This document shows, piece after piece, positions 13,601 to 24,353 of a stretch of 64,000 nt of DNA. This DNA is from Streblospio benedicti (taxonomy: Eukaryota > Annelida > Polychaeta > Spionida > Spionidae). Below the pieces are notes generated by a model. It had not been told where the DNA came from and ran no database searches. It saw only the letters and a list, made by a program, of their open reading frames with translations. Made by a program: the position numbers and the translations under genes. Position 1 is the stretch's first letter, and every line of letters begins with the position of its first letter. The stretch spans positions 21,058,770 through 21,122,769 of the forward strand of contig CM032664.1 of the NCBI GenBank assembly GCA_019095985.1. Direction: 5' to 3'.

Positions 13601-16600
13601 CAAACCTTTTTCCCATAAAAAGTTCATTTAATATTGCTTCTAACATCTCTGCATGCCCTCGAACGTACAGAACCCATGAAAACCTGTGGCTGCCCCCCCC
13701 CGCCCCTTCCCCCAATCCCCCATTTAAAAAAAATGGATCTGCCAATGTGAACTGTAGTTGCGTTTCACAAACACCATTCTACATTAGCCCCGCACATGTA
13801 TCATGGTGTTACGTCCATACAGAAAAGCCCTCCCCTCTCTGACAATGCCGCCTTCAAAAGGATTACCTTTCCCCACCACAGCCTTTCATCTCCCACGCAA
13901 TCGAGCCCCCTCCTTTCACGGGGAATCATCTTTTCGCACCACTAGAGAAAGCTCTTCTCAGAACTTGCCGAGTGGATGGGGATGTACAAATGTTTGACAG
14001 TATTGCTACCTCTGCAAACTAATATATGGTAGTGGGCTTTAATGTCAAGAGATCTATTTATATGTGCTATTTGAAATTGCGCATGGAAAGAAAATACTGA
14101 AAGAGAAAAATCACTACAAGTCTAAAAGTCTGAAAATGAAATAGAGATAAAATGCTATGGTATCGCCATGGGATGCATGGCATGGTGACCCCTACTAATT
14201 TACTCCCACACATTATAGTCCCTTCACATTTGACCGGTGATTTCCTTCTACGTCCGGCCATGTAAATATGAAAAATGAAACAAGGCCTACGTAACTGCAA
14301 TATTGTAGGCTACAAAAAATACTGATCCACAATACCCCCCCCCCCTTCATCATACACTCACTTCCTTCCTATCTGGCCCATGCAAAAGATGATTAACAAA
14401 ATATGAAACAAAGCCTACATGTGTGTTGTAGCTACTCAAAATGGGAAAATGTGTATACACTGTCTGATATATTTTTTCAAATGTGGTTCTATTTTATGAT
14501 TTCATGCACAGTTTTTATTACTTAATCTGAACATAAATGGTTCTATTTCACTCCATTCCATTCCATTCTATTCTATTCTATTCTTTTCTGTTCTGTTCCA
14601 TTCGTTCTATTCTATTACACTGCATTACATTACAATCCATTCTATATACATACATGTACATATATAACATTGCTGCAATGTGATATATAAAACTTCGTCC
14701 CCTAATAAAGCCCCCAATACACACTTTACCCCCACCCCAACCCCCTAACTTCCGTCCATATCTCCCCCCAGCAAATGGGCGCTGATCCCGCCGTGGCCTC
14801 ATGTCATAGATCATCGCCCATTAGGCGGGCGGTAAACAACCCTACTCTCTGGCGGGGTGCGTGTGAACCTGATGGCCAATAGCCTGACGTATTACCTCCA
14901 TCATTTCCTCTGCTACCCACCAAACTTAGAGATGACCTTTTCTGCTTCCCCTTGTTGCTCTTCTTCACAGTTTTTGCTGGGGTCGAGGTAGCATTTTGCC
15001 TATATGACAGAGAGAATAGCAATGAAATCATCATGCACGGTGTTTATAATCTGTCCGTATAGTCCACGGATACGCAGCAGCATTGTTTTATCCGTTCATC
15101 AAAGATACATGTCTCTGTTTCCTGCAAACAAAACTTCACAAGACATAGTTTGCATTTTCAGTAGCACCATACATACAAAGCTGACAAAATGCTGCATATA
15201 TTGGATTGTGTTCATTTCATTGTATAAGCCCCACTATAAAATGTTGCAGGCCTCTTTGCATATCTGCGTGACCTTCAAGTGAGGCTTTCCCCCTCTTTCC
15301 CATCAGCCGTACTACTCACCCTTTTACTCAGCAGATAAATCACCCGCCTAATACGTGTGCACTATTGACCACAGTTGGACTATCGTAATGCCAAATAGCC
15401 ATTCTCGTGAAGTTGTTTTTCAAACTTGGGTAGTGGAGGCACCCAACCAAAAGTTAGGTAGTAGTAGTAGTATCACTATATTCTGTTCACCTCACCGAAG
15501 GTTAGGACGTTACACCACTTTGTTCTGTTCATCAAGCCAACTAAAGGTTAGGTAGTCACACCACTATTCTGTTCACCAAACCAAACAAAGGCTAGGTAGT
15601 AGCATTACTATATTCTGTTCACCAAACCAACCAAGGTTAGCTAGTCACACACCTTTGTTCTGTTCACCAAATCAACCAAAGGTTAGGTAGTCACACCAGA
15701 TTGTTCTGTTCTCCAAACCAACCAAAGGTTAGGTAGTCAAATCACTTTGTTCTGACTTTATAATTTGACATCATGCTGTATGGTAACCTTTTACAGCAAG
15801 AGATAGCTGTAATCAAATGAGTACTTGGCCTGAGGGAGTCCCACATGCGGTATATTCGACGGGTGAACACAAGCACAGGTTTCAAACATATCTCAGCAAA
15901 TTAGATTGATTCAACGGGCTCCAGACATTAGTAATCTTATCAAATTTGATTGTGGCATTGTTAAATGGATTGTGTAATAGGGATGACCCATTCTGGAGGG
16001 TTCCGTGAACCCTGGATACCTTTAGAGTAAGTGCGTGCTCTTTTGAAAATTCTCAAGTCGTTTGTTATAGTATGCTTTATGACTTAGACGAGCATTTGGT
16101 ATTTACCTCGCACTTCATCTTCACGTACATATATATCTTGCTTGTTTATTAAGATTTTGCAATAGTGAGGCTATTCCAGGAAATGAAAGCACAAACAAAA
16201 CTTGAACTTAGCTAACAGCCTACAGAGGAACCTGTACATGCGTACACCCAGTTTTTCCTGCATATCATATAATAATTTAGGTTCTCTTTTTAAGCCACCT
16301 ATCTTATACTTATTACTTCTCTGGAATGATGTTCCAGTTTAAATCATTTCTTACACAAAATCATCAACGTTGTCCCAACAAAAAAATATGAAACAAATAA
16401 AAATCTTACTTTTTATCAACTTTGTACTATCAAATGTTGTATCGTTCCTTCATGTTCACAATCCCAAAGTTTACCTAGTTATAATGCAAATATAAATCTG
16501 GTGGTTTTTTATTGCCAAGATCCAAGTCTTGTTCTCGCGACTTAACATTTTTCTCAGGTCATTGGCACACTTGTTGATCAATTGATCATTTTTCACATTC

Positions 16601-19600
16601 TTGCATTTCCAGCACATTCAGCGCTCAATGCTACATTATTCGACCACAATGCTAATGTACCCTCCAATAATATTTCAGTCGAGACCGGTCCACGAGCCTC
16701 CTGTCTGGCGGGAGCACCCATCCGGGTATCGGCGTACCCCACCGGCTACCTGGCCAACTCCGTCACCATGGAGACGAACAAAGGATCGTCCAACTGCCCA
16801 TGGGTAATTGAAGGCCAGCCCGGACAGCAGATCAACATAACCTTGATCAACTTCGCGCGGATTCCAGAGGGCGGCAAGGATGTCGCCGACAGAAATACGC
16901 GACCGAGGATATGCTACCAGTGAGTACATATTGTATACATGTATATGCTGCACTGTCACATAACTTGATCACTTCTGTATGATAAGTGACCTTTGAGATG
17001 GTAAATTCTCTCCCATCATGGTTGCTATGAATACTCGATTCTGATTGGCTGGGAGGTGTAGTGGAAAAATTGATCTCTATCACTACAAAGTTTAAAAACT
17101 AAAAATGATATAAAAACGTGAGATAAAAGTGTATCGTTAAACCTCCAATTAAGACCACCTCTATTTTGAGACCACCTCAATAAGACCTCGTTTCATGGTC
17201 CCAAACCATCATAAAGCTACCAAAACACCCCTCTGTATGGAGACCACCTTTCTATTGAGATCACTGAGCACTGGTCCCGAAGGTGGTTCTAATAGCGAGG
17301 TTCTACTGTATAATACATATGCTGCACTACCACAGAAATGGATCACTTCATTATATAGTAAGTGACCTTTGAGATAATAAATTATCTCCCATCATGGCTG
17401 CTAAACATACTCGATTCTGATTGGGTGAGAGGTGTACTGGTGGAAAAATTGAACTATATTACTACAAAGTTAAAAACCTAAAGATGATATATTATAAACA
17501 TGAGACAAAAGTGCACAGTAAAACCTCCTTTTAGGACCACGTCCATACAGAGCGACCTCTATAATAAGACCACTTTTCTAAGTACCAATCCTTCAAATGA
17601 TTCCCATGGAAACCTCCATATCAAAACCACCTCTCCATTGAGACAGGTCGGTCCCATGAGTGGTCTTAATAGAGAGGTTCTACTGTACTATAAACATGAG
17701 ATAAAAGTGTATATTAACGCAGCCCTTCCTTCTGCGTGTGTTCCAGGTACATGACCCTGCGGGACGGCGACTACGTGAAGACGGTCACTGAGTGCGAGGG
17801 TGAGCCGCGGGAGAGCATGGTGTTCACCAGCTCAACTCACCGCGTCACGCTGGAGGTGCTCACCCGCAAGACCAGCGACGTCTACTTCCTCATCAGATAC
17901 GACGGTGAGCTTGATACAATACAATGCAATGTGATTCAATGCATTACAACGCAATACAATACAATACAGAGTAATACAATGCAATGCAATGCAATGTGAC
18001 ACAATACAATGCAATACAATATGAACTTCTATATCGCACATTCCACAAAGTGTTCATGTGCACTTGTGAGCCTCCTTAAACAAATGGTGCTTCAATATAC
18101 AATTAAATGCAATACAACGCAATACAATGTAATACAATACAATATGAATTTCTATAGCGCACATTCCACGAATTGTTCATATGCGCTCGTGAGCCTCTTC
18201 AAAGACAAATGGTGCTTGAACTGGGATTTTAAAATGGCAAGAGTCTTGGACTGTCGAATGGATAGAGGAAGTTTAATCCATAATTTAGGTGCTTCTTTTT
18301 AAAGGCTCTATCAACATAATAAGAATTGGTGACTTGACTTTATCGAAGAGGTATAGCCATTTGAAGATATAAATCGGATTGTTTACACTTACATCAGATA
18401 CAACGGTAAGGAGGCTACTGTTATCCCATGGGAAGGGGGGCGGGGGTAAATTATGAAACCATTATGGTATCATTCTCAGCCTTCCCACCCTTAAATGTGT
18501 TTAAAAATGTCAGCACCCCCGTCCACACCATTAAACCTAGAATTACTACTAATATTTTGACCCGCCCTCGTAAGTGGACCCCCCCCCCTCAAAGAAATAT
18601 CTAGACTCTATCCACTAAACAAAGTGAACCTCCCTTTTAAAGACACCTGTCTTATGTGGACATTTTTCACTTCTGCTGAAGAAATCCACATGAGATAGGT
18701 ACCGTACTAACGTATTCCATGGAACGATTAAAAATATGGCAATGGTGTTATTACACGTCAGGTGTGAAAAGTTAAAAAGAAGAACTGAAACTAAAAATGT
18801 GTGAAGATATAAGCGAAAGATAATTGTCAAACACATAGCAAGTTATCACAGTGTCACCTTGACTTAAACCTTCATGAAACTCATCCAAATTTCAAGGATA
18901 GCTTGACACACCTATAGATTACTGTGGGAAAAAAACAACCAACCTCAAGCCATACACTAAGAACGAATGACTCTTAGGAAGAGATAAATACAGCAGGCAA
19001 AAGGGGTGAGACTCATAATAAATGCATGCTGGTAATCTGCTAGCTGTCATAACGCCCTCACCCACGTGAGCGGTACACGCAACGGTCCCACGTGGTCATT
19101 AAAAAGCCAATGTTTATGCTATGAGGAATTACGTCTTTGGTCGCCAGTTTCCACATTGATGGATAGTGGCAAGGTAATTTACAGAGAAGAATTGCCTTGT
19201 CATCGCCGTGCTAGTATCAGGGGGTGGCATCCGCACTGGTGCCTAATGTTATAAAGATTGAGATTGGCTATAAATATTTGAGGAGCTATGTCTTCCATAT
19301 GCCGTAGACGAGCCAGCCTTTTTGCTGAGCCGCCGTTGAAGCAGCTAGTTATGATGAATGGAGGCTGTTTTTTATTCTCCTCACTGAGGGGGAATCGTCT
19401 GTTTGGGCTCTCTATCTACAATGGCACTGTGTGTGTCTGGATGTATGAGGACTGTGTGTGGAGCGTTTTTTTTAATTCTTGTGATGTGCGGACTTTGCAA
19501 TTGTAGATATTACGTGTGTAGTTCAATTGGTTATATGTACTCGTGTACAGTACCAAAGCACATGATAATAACGTAACATTGTCGTGTTCACTACCTAACC

Positions 19601-22600
19601 ATTTAAAACCATAGATAGATTTTAAACATCCCCTTTTATGATATATTCAAACTCTATAAAATAGAGAGGACGCAATGTACTCTCAATGGTTTTCCAAAGT
19701 GTTTCCATTCATTGCAAAGCTATCACTAATTTGGAGAGATTCTACACCTGTCAATTTTGCTTGCCTCCTCTTCCTCATTGATATTCCCATACATGTAAAC
19801 ATATCAATTATTGACATTGAGGAAGATATATGTAAGCACAATGAATTATCTTTGCCATCTTGTACACAATTTTGCCCTTTAGTTTCAAGCATGGAAATAT
19901 GCACAACGACCTAGGGTGCATCAACCAATGAGAGGTCTCGCAACATAGTTCAAATGGTGATCAATGTTCATCTAATCCATTATGCATGTTTTAACCTAAT
20001 TCAATGTAATTGGGAAGATCTTAAATGCTCAAAATCAATTTTGACAAATACATGTATATCGATTCCGTAATACTAAAGGTGTCTTTAAAGGATGAATATG
20101 AGCACTTAGCTTTAATACAAATATGCCAAGTTCTGTAGTCACCATTAAATTTGAATGTTGATGATGTGCTAACAGTAACTTGCAAACTAGAAAGGATATT
20201 GCTACACACTTTGTGGTAACAAGCCCGATCCCAGAGCATATTGTTTATGGTCAGCCGTTTGTTCATGCCATGTATTATTGTTCTTTCGGACGCTCTGCCC
20301 ATAAACAATGAAAATAGCCACACGTCTTAATGCTGGTCATTTTTATAGCTCTTTTGTTCGTTCAACTTGGGAGTGGACGGGTGTCATTTTTCTGTTGTTC
20401 GATATATAAACCATGGGTTTAGTAGACAGACGTATTGAATAAGATATAAGATGTAATTTTGTACATGAAACAGTCAGTGTGACGGAAATCCTCAGATAAA
20501 ACAATGTCAACAACTGTTACCATCACATAATAAAAATGTACCTTGCATAATCATTATTTTGGCAATACATGTGAAATATTTACTAAAATTATGAACACCA
20601 AAAAAATATTCTAGCACTTTTCAATTCAACAAGTACATGTACAATGTAATTCCCCAACCAGCTAGGCATGGCTTATTTTTCACCTAAAATTCATATAGGC
20701 TAGCTTACATTTTCAGTGGTGTCAAGTCTTCATGAACAAACCTCTACTCTTCCACCGCACCCTCTACTATAGATATAGAACCGTGAGTGTAGCCACGGAC
20801 CACCCTGTAGTACACTATATATCTCATGATTCAATTACTCAAAGTTAGTACCTGCTTTTGCTAACACAAATGTCTAAGCTTCCAATTATAAATACCAATA
20901 AAATCTATCATCAATTTTAAACACTAATGATTCCTTTTCAAAATTAAAGAACAAATGCCATGACGTTTAGAGATAAGGCAGATAATAACTGTGACTAATT
21001 GAATCATGAGTGGCACTGCCTTATACCACATGACAAGGATCACCTGGACACACTTTACAGTAGGAACTCACTATTAGGACCACCTTTGGGACCAGTGTCA
21101 AGTGGTCTCAATAGAGAGGTGGCGTCTATCCAGAGGTTCGTTTTGCTAGATTTATGAAGGTCTGTGACCGTGAAAAAGTGGTCTTATCATATAGGTGGCC
21201 TCCTTATAGAGGTGGTGTCAAGTGGAGGTTCAACTGTATATCTCCCCTTTCAGTGTTCGGCTGTACGGACCCTGAGCCGGCGTATGGCACGTGGACCAAG
21301 CGGATGTCCAGCCAGCTGATGGTCCACTGCAACTCGTCGGGTGAGCAGTGGACTCTCACCTGCCGCAACAACGTGTGGGAGGGCACGCCCGGCAACTGCA
21401 CGCCCCCAGGTACGCGGTGAAGCATAGTCAGTTCATGGTAATCTCTCTTTCACATTGCTCATAGATAATTGGCAAATGGGTTAAAGTGGCGATTTCTGCT
21501 GGACAAACTTCCCCAGGCGGGTAACTGCGCGCCCAAGTACGTGGTGAAGCATTGTTAGTTCATAGGAATCTCTCTTTCACATTGCTCATAGATAATTGGC
21601 AAATTGGTTAAAGTGGCGATTTCTGCTGGAAAAAACTTCTCCCATTTTGCGCTGTGAGTTCATACAGCATGGAAGTCACGCACATTATAACGTTTACTCA
21701 CTTCGGAAGTTCCGGTGACGAGAGTATAACCGTAGATTTTCCAAAATTGCTATGTTTTATTGAAGATAGGATTGGTATCCACATGTTGGATGGTTTGTTA
21801 ATTAAACTGTTATTTCTGGTCATTCATTTGAAAACCAAGTTGCGTTAATTAACATCTGATTTGTTTAGTATTTAGAGTATTCACACATGTGATGGTGTGT
21901 GATGGTGTACAGCATTGACAGTTCATAGGAATCTATTTCACATTGCTCATATACATTGGCAGTCTCTACTCATGGGTTAAAGTGACTGTTTCTGGTGGAC
22001 AAATTTACTATCTGTTAAAACATACACGTGTGCCCTCCAATTCTTATGTGTTTACATGTCACAATATATACATCCTTTATCCTTGACTCAAGACTTAAGG
22101 GAGACGTTTTTGTCAATTGCATCAATTAAAAGCTGACCCCACTGATTATATGTCCACTGCTCGTATATTCACTGTACACAAGGTAGCCATTTGGATAATT
22201 AACGTGTGCATATTTATCCCCAACCTTTTAGAGGCCCTGACATATTGTAAGCCGTATTTTATCTGCCTGACTTATGAGTAGCCATTAAGTTGCTGTTGCA
22301 TGTTTTTGTTTTGTGTTTGTTCAGCTTAAAAGACTTTACCGGTTCATCTTGTAGCAAGTAGATTGATAACATTCAAAGGCCGAACATATTCACGTCTTGT
22401 ACTGCACATTTCATTTCACTAAATCTCTTCATACCATTACACTGCATTGTTCTAATGTCATATAAAGTGAGATTGTGAAAGAGATAAAAGTATATCGATT
22501 GTTCCCTTTTGCTATTGAGATCTGTAGCCTTCCTCTACAAGATTAGGACCCATTCTGCACTATATATGCATCATATTTACTTGGTCCCACACTCCCAGAC

Positions 22601-24353
22601 CAGTTCATCATCCCTATAAGTGCTTAAAAATCTTAGAAATAATTCAAATTTTTTAAATGTGATTTGAACGGTCATAGACTTTTTTGTATATAGTCATTGT
22701 AAAGTGATTGTTTTAATATAATTGGATTTTGGTTAAAGTTGGTTTTATTGATCTTTTATTGAAGATGATATGATAGAACCATCCCTCCCGACATCCTCCG
22801 AAAGCCCACACACGTAATAACTGTTCTCTTATTCCACGTGCCTCACAAGAACTTCAACTGCATCACTACACTACATGCATATCATTATTCAATGTTCAAG
22901 TCATTCACAATTCATTATATAGTAAAGTTTATTTATATACACTAGTAAAAAAACGTTGTCGTCAGTGTCTGGTTTACAACTGCTTTCCCATACAAGCAAA
23001 ATGCAGTATAGTCACAAATGGGGATTAAGTACAAAAATCTACATTGAAATGTATTACAGGGGATTATATAGTATGACATATTGACTCATTCAAACCTTGC
23101 CGGTGTCTCACTAGCAGGCGGGGATTAAGTACCAAGAGTTATATTGAAATATATTACAGAGGATTATATAGTATGACATATTGACTCACTCCAACCTTGT
23201 TGGTGTCTCACTAGCAGGCGGCACGAGCCTGACGCTGGGCAAGGCGTTTGACGAGACGCTGGCCACGTTTCCGTATGGCATCCTCGTCGTGGTGGCCGTG
23301 GGCGTGGCGCTTGGCGTCTTCCTCGGCGGCATCCTCCTCATCTGCGCCTCCAGATACTACAAGCGGTACGTGGGCCACTCACATCCAGCTCTTCTTGGGT
23401 AAATAAATGAGATAGAACCTCTCTATTATGACCACCTTTGGTCTCAATGGAGGGGTGGTCTTTATAATTAGGTTGATTGTGGTAGCCTTATGAAGGTTTG
23501 GGACCATAAAAAGTGGTCTTAATATAGAGCTGTTGTCAATGGAGAGGTTGTCTTGTATGGTTATATTGACTACAGTGTAAGTTTTGAGCAGAACACGTTA
23601 AGACTGGTCTGCTGGTCAAGTTTGTGTGCCTGCCAGCTAATGCCGGCCACGTAAACTAACAGCCACGCTTGCAGGACGTGAATTCGTATACAAGCATGTA
23701 CGTGTTATTCATTCATTTCATGACGAATGATATCCATTATGATTATAGTATGCTTATAGCATAGCACATGTTGTACATATTATTTAAATAGTTACACTTG
23801 TCAACTGGCAATTATATTTGCACACCAACTTGTCCGGCATGGTATGTTACTGGAACAGGCTGAGCGTAGAGCATTGGAAGATTGACAAAGTTCTTGAGTA
23901 TTAAGAGCCATTTTAGATAGCAAATGATCACATGTGAAGCAACGTTGAGAGGAAAAACAAAACAAGAACCCCCTGAAATTCACCCCCAGCAAAAATTCTA
24001 TACAGACGTGTTTTTTCAGACAGCGCCAGAGGGCAGGCCCACCAAACAGCACATACCGAGCAGCCTCCTACATACTGGACGAGTCCAAACTGGAGCCATA
24101 CCCTGCCACCCACCCTGGGGAGGTCCAACAACAACAAGGAGGGGGTGGCTGCAGGGCAGCAGACATGTCAGCACTCAAGTATACCACAGACACTATGACG
24201 GGGGCCCCGCACAACAAGGACCGCTTCCACCACACCACGCACACGTTCGTGCCCTACGGCACGGTGCCACCGGGCTACCATATAACCAAGGGGGGAGTGC
24301 ACGTGTACGAGAGTCCCCACACTGGACAGCACCAGCACAGGGACAGTGTGTAG
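10473..24353 (+). CDS. SUEL lectin-CUB-sushi transmembrane receptor (seven exons, 5' end missing)
   Basis: Exons 10473-10639, 11631-11763, 16613-16919, 17747-17904, 21254-21409, 23218-23365 and 24020-24353 join with matching phases and no internal stop, giving 467 residues from the first split codon. Order: SUEL-type galactose-binding lectin (about 6-100), CUB (about 119-253), four-Cys sushi-like domain (about 259-305), one transmembrane helix (about 329-351), cytoplasmic tail (357-467). Known for the families: SUEL domains occur in EVA-1 and latrophilins, and CUB/sushi modules serve extracellular binding. Inference: a cell-surface adhesion or guidance-type receptor; ligand unknown. The first exon begins in phase 1, so a signal-peptide exon lies upstream. 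Exon codons are GC-rich against AT-rich introns. I do not assign a symbol because EVA-1 itself has two SUEL domains and no CUB. Confidence 0.88.
11040..11275. repeat. Polypurine tract and GGGATGTGGGAAA-type repeat
   Basis: A run of about 20 G at 11057 leads into some 200 bases that are nearly all purine plus T, with repeated AGGGATGTGGGAAAT and AAGTGGGATGTGGGGG. Related sequence occurs at 7890-7995 and, on the other strand, at 34730-34870. Confidence 0.75.
11450..11601. mobile_element. TIR element B (AGGCAGATCC ends), in lectin intron
   Basis: Perfect terminal inverted repeats AGGCAGATCC and GGATCTGCCT, with a C/G-rich first half and an internal TTTCATTTTCATAG block shared with other copies. 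It ends 30 bases before the second lectin exon. Confidence 0.75.
11631..11763 (+). CDS. Receptor exon: C-terminal half of SUEL lectin domain
   Basis: Acceptor TCCCCACCAG ends at 11630 and donor GTAGGG starts at 11764. It starts in phase 0 and ends in phase 1. The peptide begins VLDRVDRLCSGRPRCSF, and its end has PCPADLSAYMKARHHC. This fits the SUEL C-terminal half: a Cys-Ser-Gly-x4-Cys pair, then PCP followed by a hydrophobic strand ending in Cys. It completes one lectin domain with the preceding exon. A small TIR element ends only about 30 bases upstream of the acceptor. Confidence 0.86.
11870..11968 (-). mobile_element. tRNA-Arg-like SINE or tRNA relic
   Basis: On the minus strand, GTTGGTCCAATGGATCAAGG then GCGCTTGACTAC resembles a tRNA-Arg 5' half and box A; GAAGTTCGATTC (box B) follows about 60 bases later. 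The anticodon arm is disrupted, so a functional tRNA is unlikely. Confidence 0.5.
13580..13744. mobile_element. TIR element B, diverged copy
   Basis: The right end AAAATGGATCTGCC matches and the inside AGAACCCATGAAAACC resembles the 11.5-kb copy. The left end is not clear. Confidence 0.5.
14541..14640. repeat. (ATTCY)n satellite-like tract
   Basis: A run of CATTCCATTCTATTCTATTC units, decaying into CATTACATTACAATCC. Simple sequence, no gene. Confidence 0.85.
15390..15745. repeat. Minisatellite, ~45-bp unit, about six copies
   Basis: Units contain CCAACCAAAGGTTAGGTAGT, CACACCACTTTGTTCTGTTC and ACCAAACCAACC. Copies vary in length and one starts GTAGTAGTAGTATCAC. It lies in the lectin-CUB intron. 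Confidence 0.85.
16613..16919 (+). CDS. Receptor exon: linker and first half of CUB domain
   Basis: Acceptor GCATTTCCAG ends at 16612 and donor GTGAGT starts at 16920. Phase runs from 1 to 2. A linker with possible N-glycosylation sites (NAT, NIS) precedes a CUB-like stretch: ASCLAGAPIRVSAYPTGYL, then NCPWVIEG and QQINITLINF. CUB domains show this order: Cys, S-x-x-P-x-x-Y, C-x-W-x-I, then I-x-L-x-F. The exon ends in RICYQ, with the following exon supplying the last base of the Gln codon. Confidence 0.84.
17131..17310. mobile_element. TIR element A, copy 2 (CUB intron)
   Basis: The right end GAGGTTCTACTGTA is intact and the left end is degraded. Inside are AAGACCACCTC and GGTCTCAATA-type blocks on the opposite strand. 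It lies in the first unit of a 375-bp tandem duplication. Confidence 0.75.
17515..17687. mobile_element. TIR element A, copy 3 (CUB intron)
   Basis: Ends ACAGTAAAACCTCC and GAGGTTCTACTGTA. It is the counterpart of copy 2 in the second unit of the tandem duplication and stops 60 bases before the CUB exon at 17747. Confidence 0.78.
17747..17904 (+). CDS. Receptor exon: second half of CUB domain
   Basis: Acceptor TGTGTTCCAG ends at 17746 and donor GTGAGC starts at 17905. Phase runs from 2 to 1. It encodes YMTLRDGDYVKTVTECEG, then the strands HRVTLEVLTRK and VYFLIRYDG. The C-Y-x-Y/L...C pattern and the final hydrophobic F-x-I-x-Y strand close a CUB domain. A TIR element ends about 60 bases before the acceptor, within a 375-bp tandem duplication. 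Confidence 0.84.
17918..18222. repeat. (ACAAT)n tracts with a duplicated 75-bp segment
   Basis: ATACAATACAATGCAATG-type runs at 17918-18020 and 18098-18142 each precede a related segment (CTATATCGCACATTCCAC; CTATAGCGCACATTCCAC), so one ~123-bp unit is duplicated. Confidence 0.8.
18223..18330. repeat. Dispersed repeat fragment (TCCATAATTTAGGTGC type)
   Basis: GGCAAGAGTCTTGGACTG and TCCATAATTTAGGTGC then AAAGGCTCTATC. Similar cores (CAGTTTGTTCCACAG, GGTGCAGTGTAC) occur at 9835-9915, 9955-10040 and 10330-10420. The family is not identified. Confidence 0.45.
18331..21055. other. CUB-sushi intron
   Basis: No repeat or exon recognised beyond short C runs (18425, 18580). GC is low. Confidence 0.55.
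21056..21238. mobile_element. TIR element A, copy 4, adjoining the sushi-exon acceptor
   Basis: Ends TACAGTAGGAACTCACTATT and GGAGGTTCAACTGTA. Only 15 bases separate it from the exon at 21254, so the branch point of this intron may lie within the element. Confidence 0.8.
21254..21409 (+). CDS. Receptor exon: sushi/CCP-like domain
   Basis: Acceptor CCCCTTTCAG ends at 21253 and donor GTACGC starts at 21410. It is a symmetrical 1-1 phase exon, as expected of a shuffled module. It encodes VFGCTDPEPAYGTWT, MVHCNSSGEQWTLTC and NNVWEGTPGNC. Four cysteines, a Gly/Trp before the last Cys and about 50 residues fit a sushi (CCP) fold with 1-3 and 2-4 disulphides. One possible N-glycosylation site (NSS) is present. 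The acceptor lies 15 bases beyond a TIR element. Confidence 0.8.
21380..21998. repeat. Three-copy duplication including the sushi-exon donor
   Basis: The exon end and donor at 21410 (CCCCCAGGTACGCGGTGAAGC) recur 127 bp downstream as GCGCCCAAGTACGTGGTGAA, and more weakly near 21907. Between them TTCACATTGCTCATAGATAA and GGTTAAAGTGGCGATTTCTG repeat. Only the first copy keeps the exon frame. Confidence 0.85.
23021..23220. repeat. 100-bp tandem duplication including the transmembrane-exon acceptor
   Basis: GGGATTAAGT occurs at 23021 and 23121, and the acceptor GTGTCTCACTAGCAGGCG at 23103 and 23203. The period is exactly 100 bp. Use of the upstream AG (23116-23117) would read into GGG GAT TAA at once. 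Confidence 0.9.
23218..23365 (+). CDS. Receptor exon: juxtamembrane stalk and transmembrane helix
   Basis: Acceptor CACTAGCAG ends at 23217 and donor GTACGT starts at 23366. Phase runs from 1 to 2. A short stalk (GTSLTLGKAFDETLATFPYG) leads into the hydrophobic segment ILVVVAVGVALGVFLGGILL, followed by RYYKR as a stop-transfer signal. The frame stays open past the donor to a stop at 23400-23402, so intron retention would give a short-tailed form. A decoy copy of the acceptor lies exactly 100 bases upstream (AG at 23116-23117). Confidence 0.84.
23411..23558. mobile_element. TIR element A, copy 5, just after the transmembrane-exon donor
   Basis: Left end GATAGAACCTCTCTATTATG and right end GGAGAGGTTGTCTTGTA. 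It starts 45 bases past the exon end at 23365 and is somewhat shorter than other copies. Confidence 0.75.
24020..24353 (+). CDS. Receptor last exon: cytoplasmic tail and stop
   Basis: Acceptor GTTTTTTCAG ends at 24019; it begins in phase 2 and ends with TAG at 24351-24353. The tail opens QRQRAGPPNSTYRAASYIL and includes a Gln/Gly-rich run, several Tyr residues and a His-rich stretch (DRFHHTTHTFVPYGTVPPGY). It ends in RDSV-COOH. D-x-V at the C-terminus resembles a class III PDZ ligand; that is inference only. No catalytic domain is seen, so signalling would need partners. Confidence 0.82.

Larger units (their letters stand above)
11969..16612. other. Lectin-CUB intron
   Basis: Apart from the element B copy, the (ATTCY)n tract and the minisatellite listed separately, this is unremarkable intron sequence with no coding evidence. 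Confidence 0.6.
16937..17695. repeat. Two-unit tandem duplication, period ~375 bp
   Basis: ATGCTGCACT occurs at 16944 and 17319. Each unit has about 190 bp of unique sequence (AAGTGACCTTTGAGAT, ACTCGATTCTGATTGG) followed by a TIR element A. A third partial unit (GAGATAAAAGTGTAT) begins near 17697. The units differ by many substitutions, so the duplication is not recent. Confidence 0.85.
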
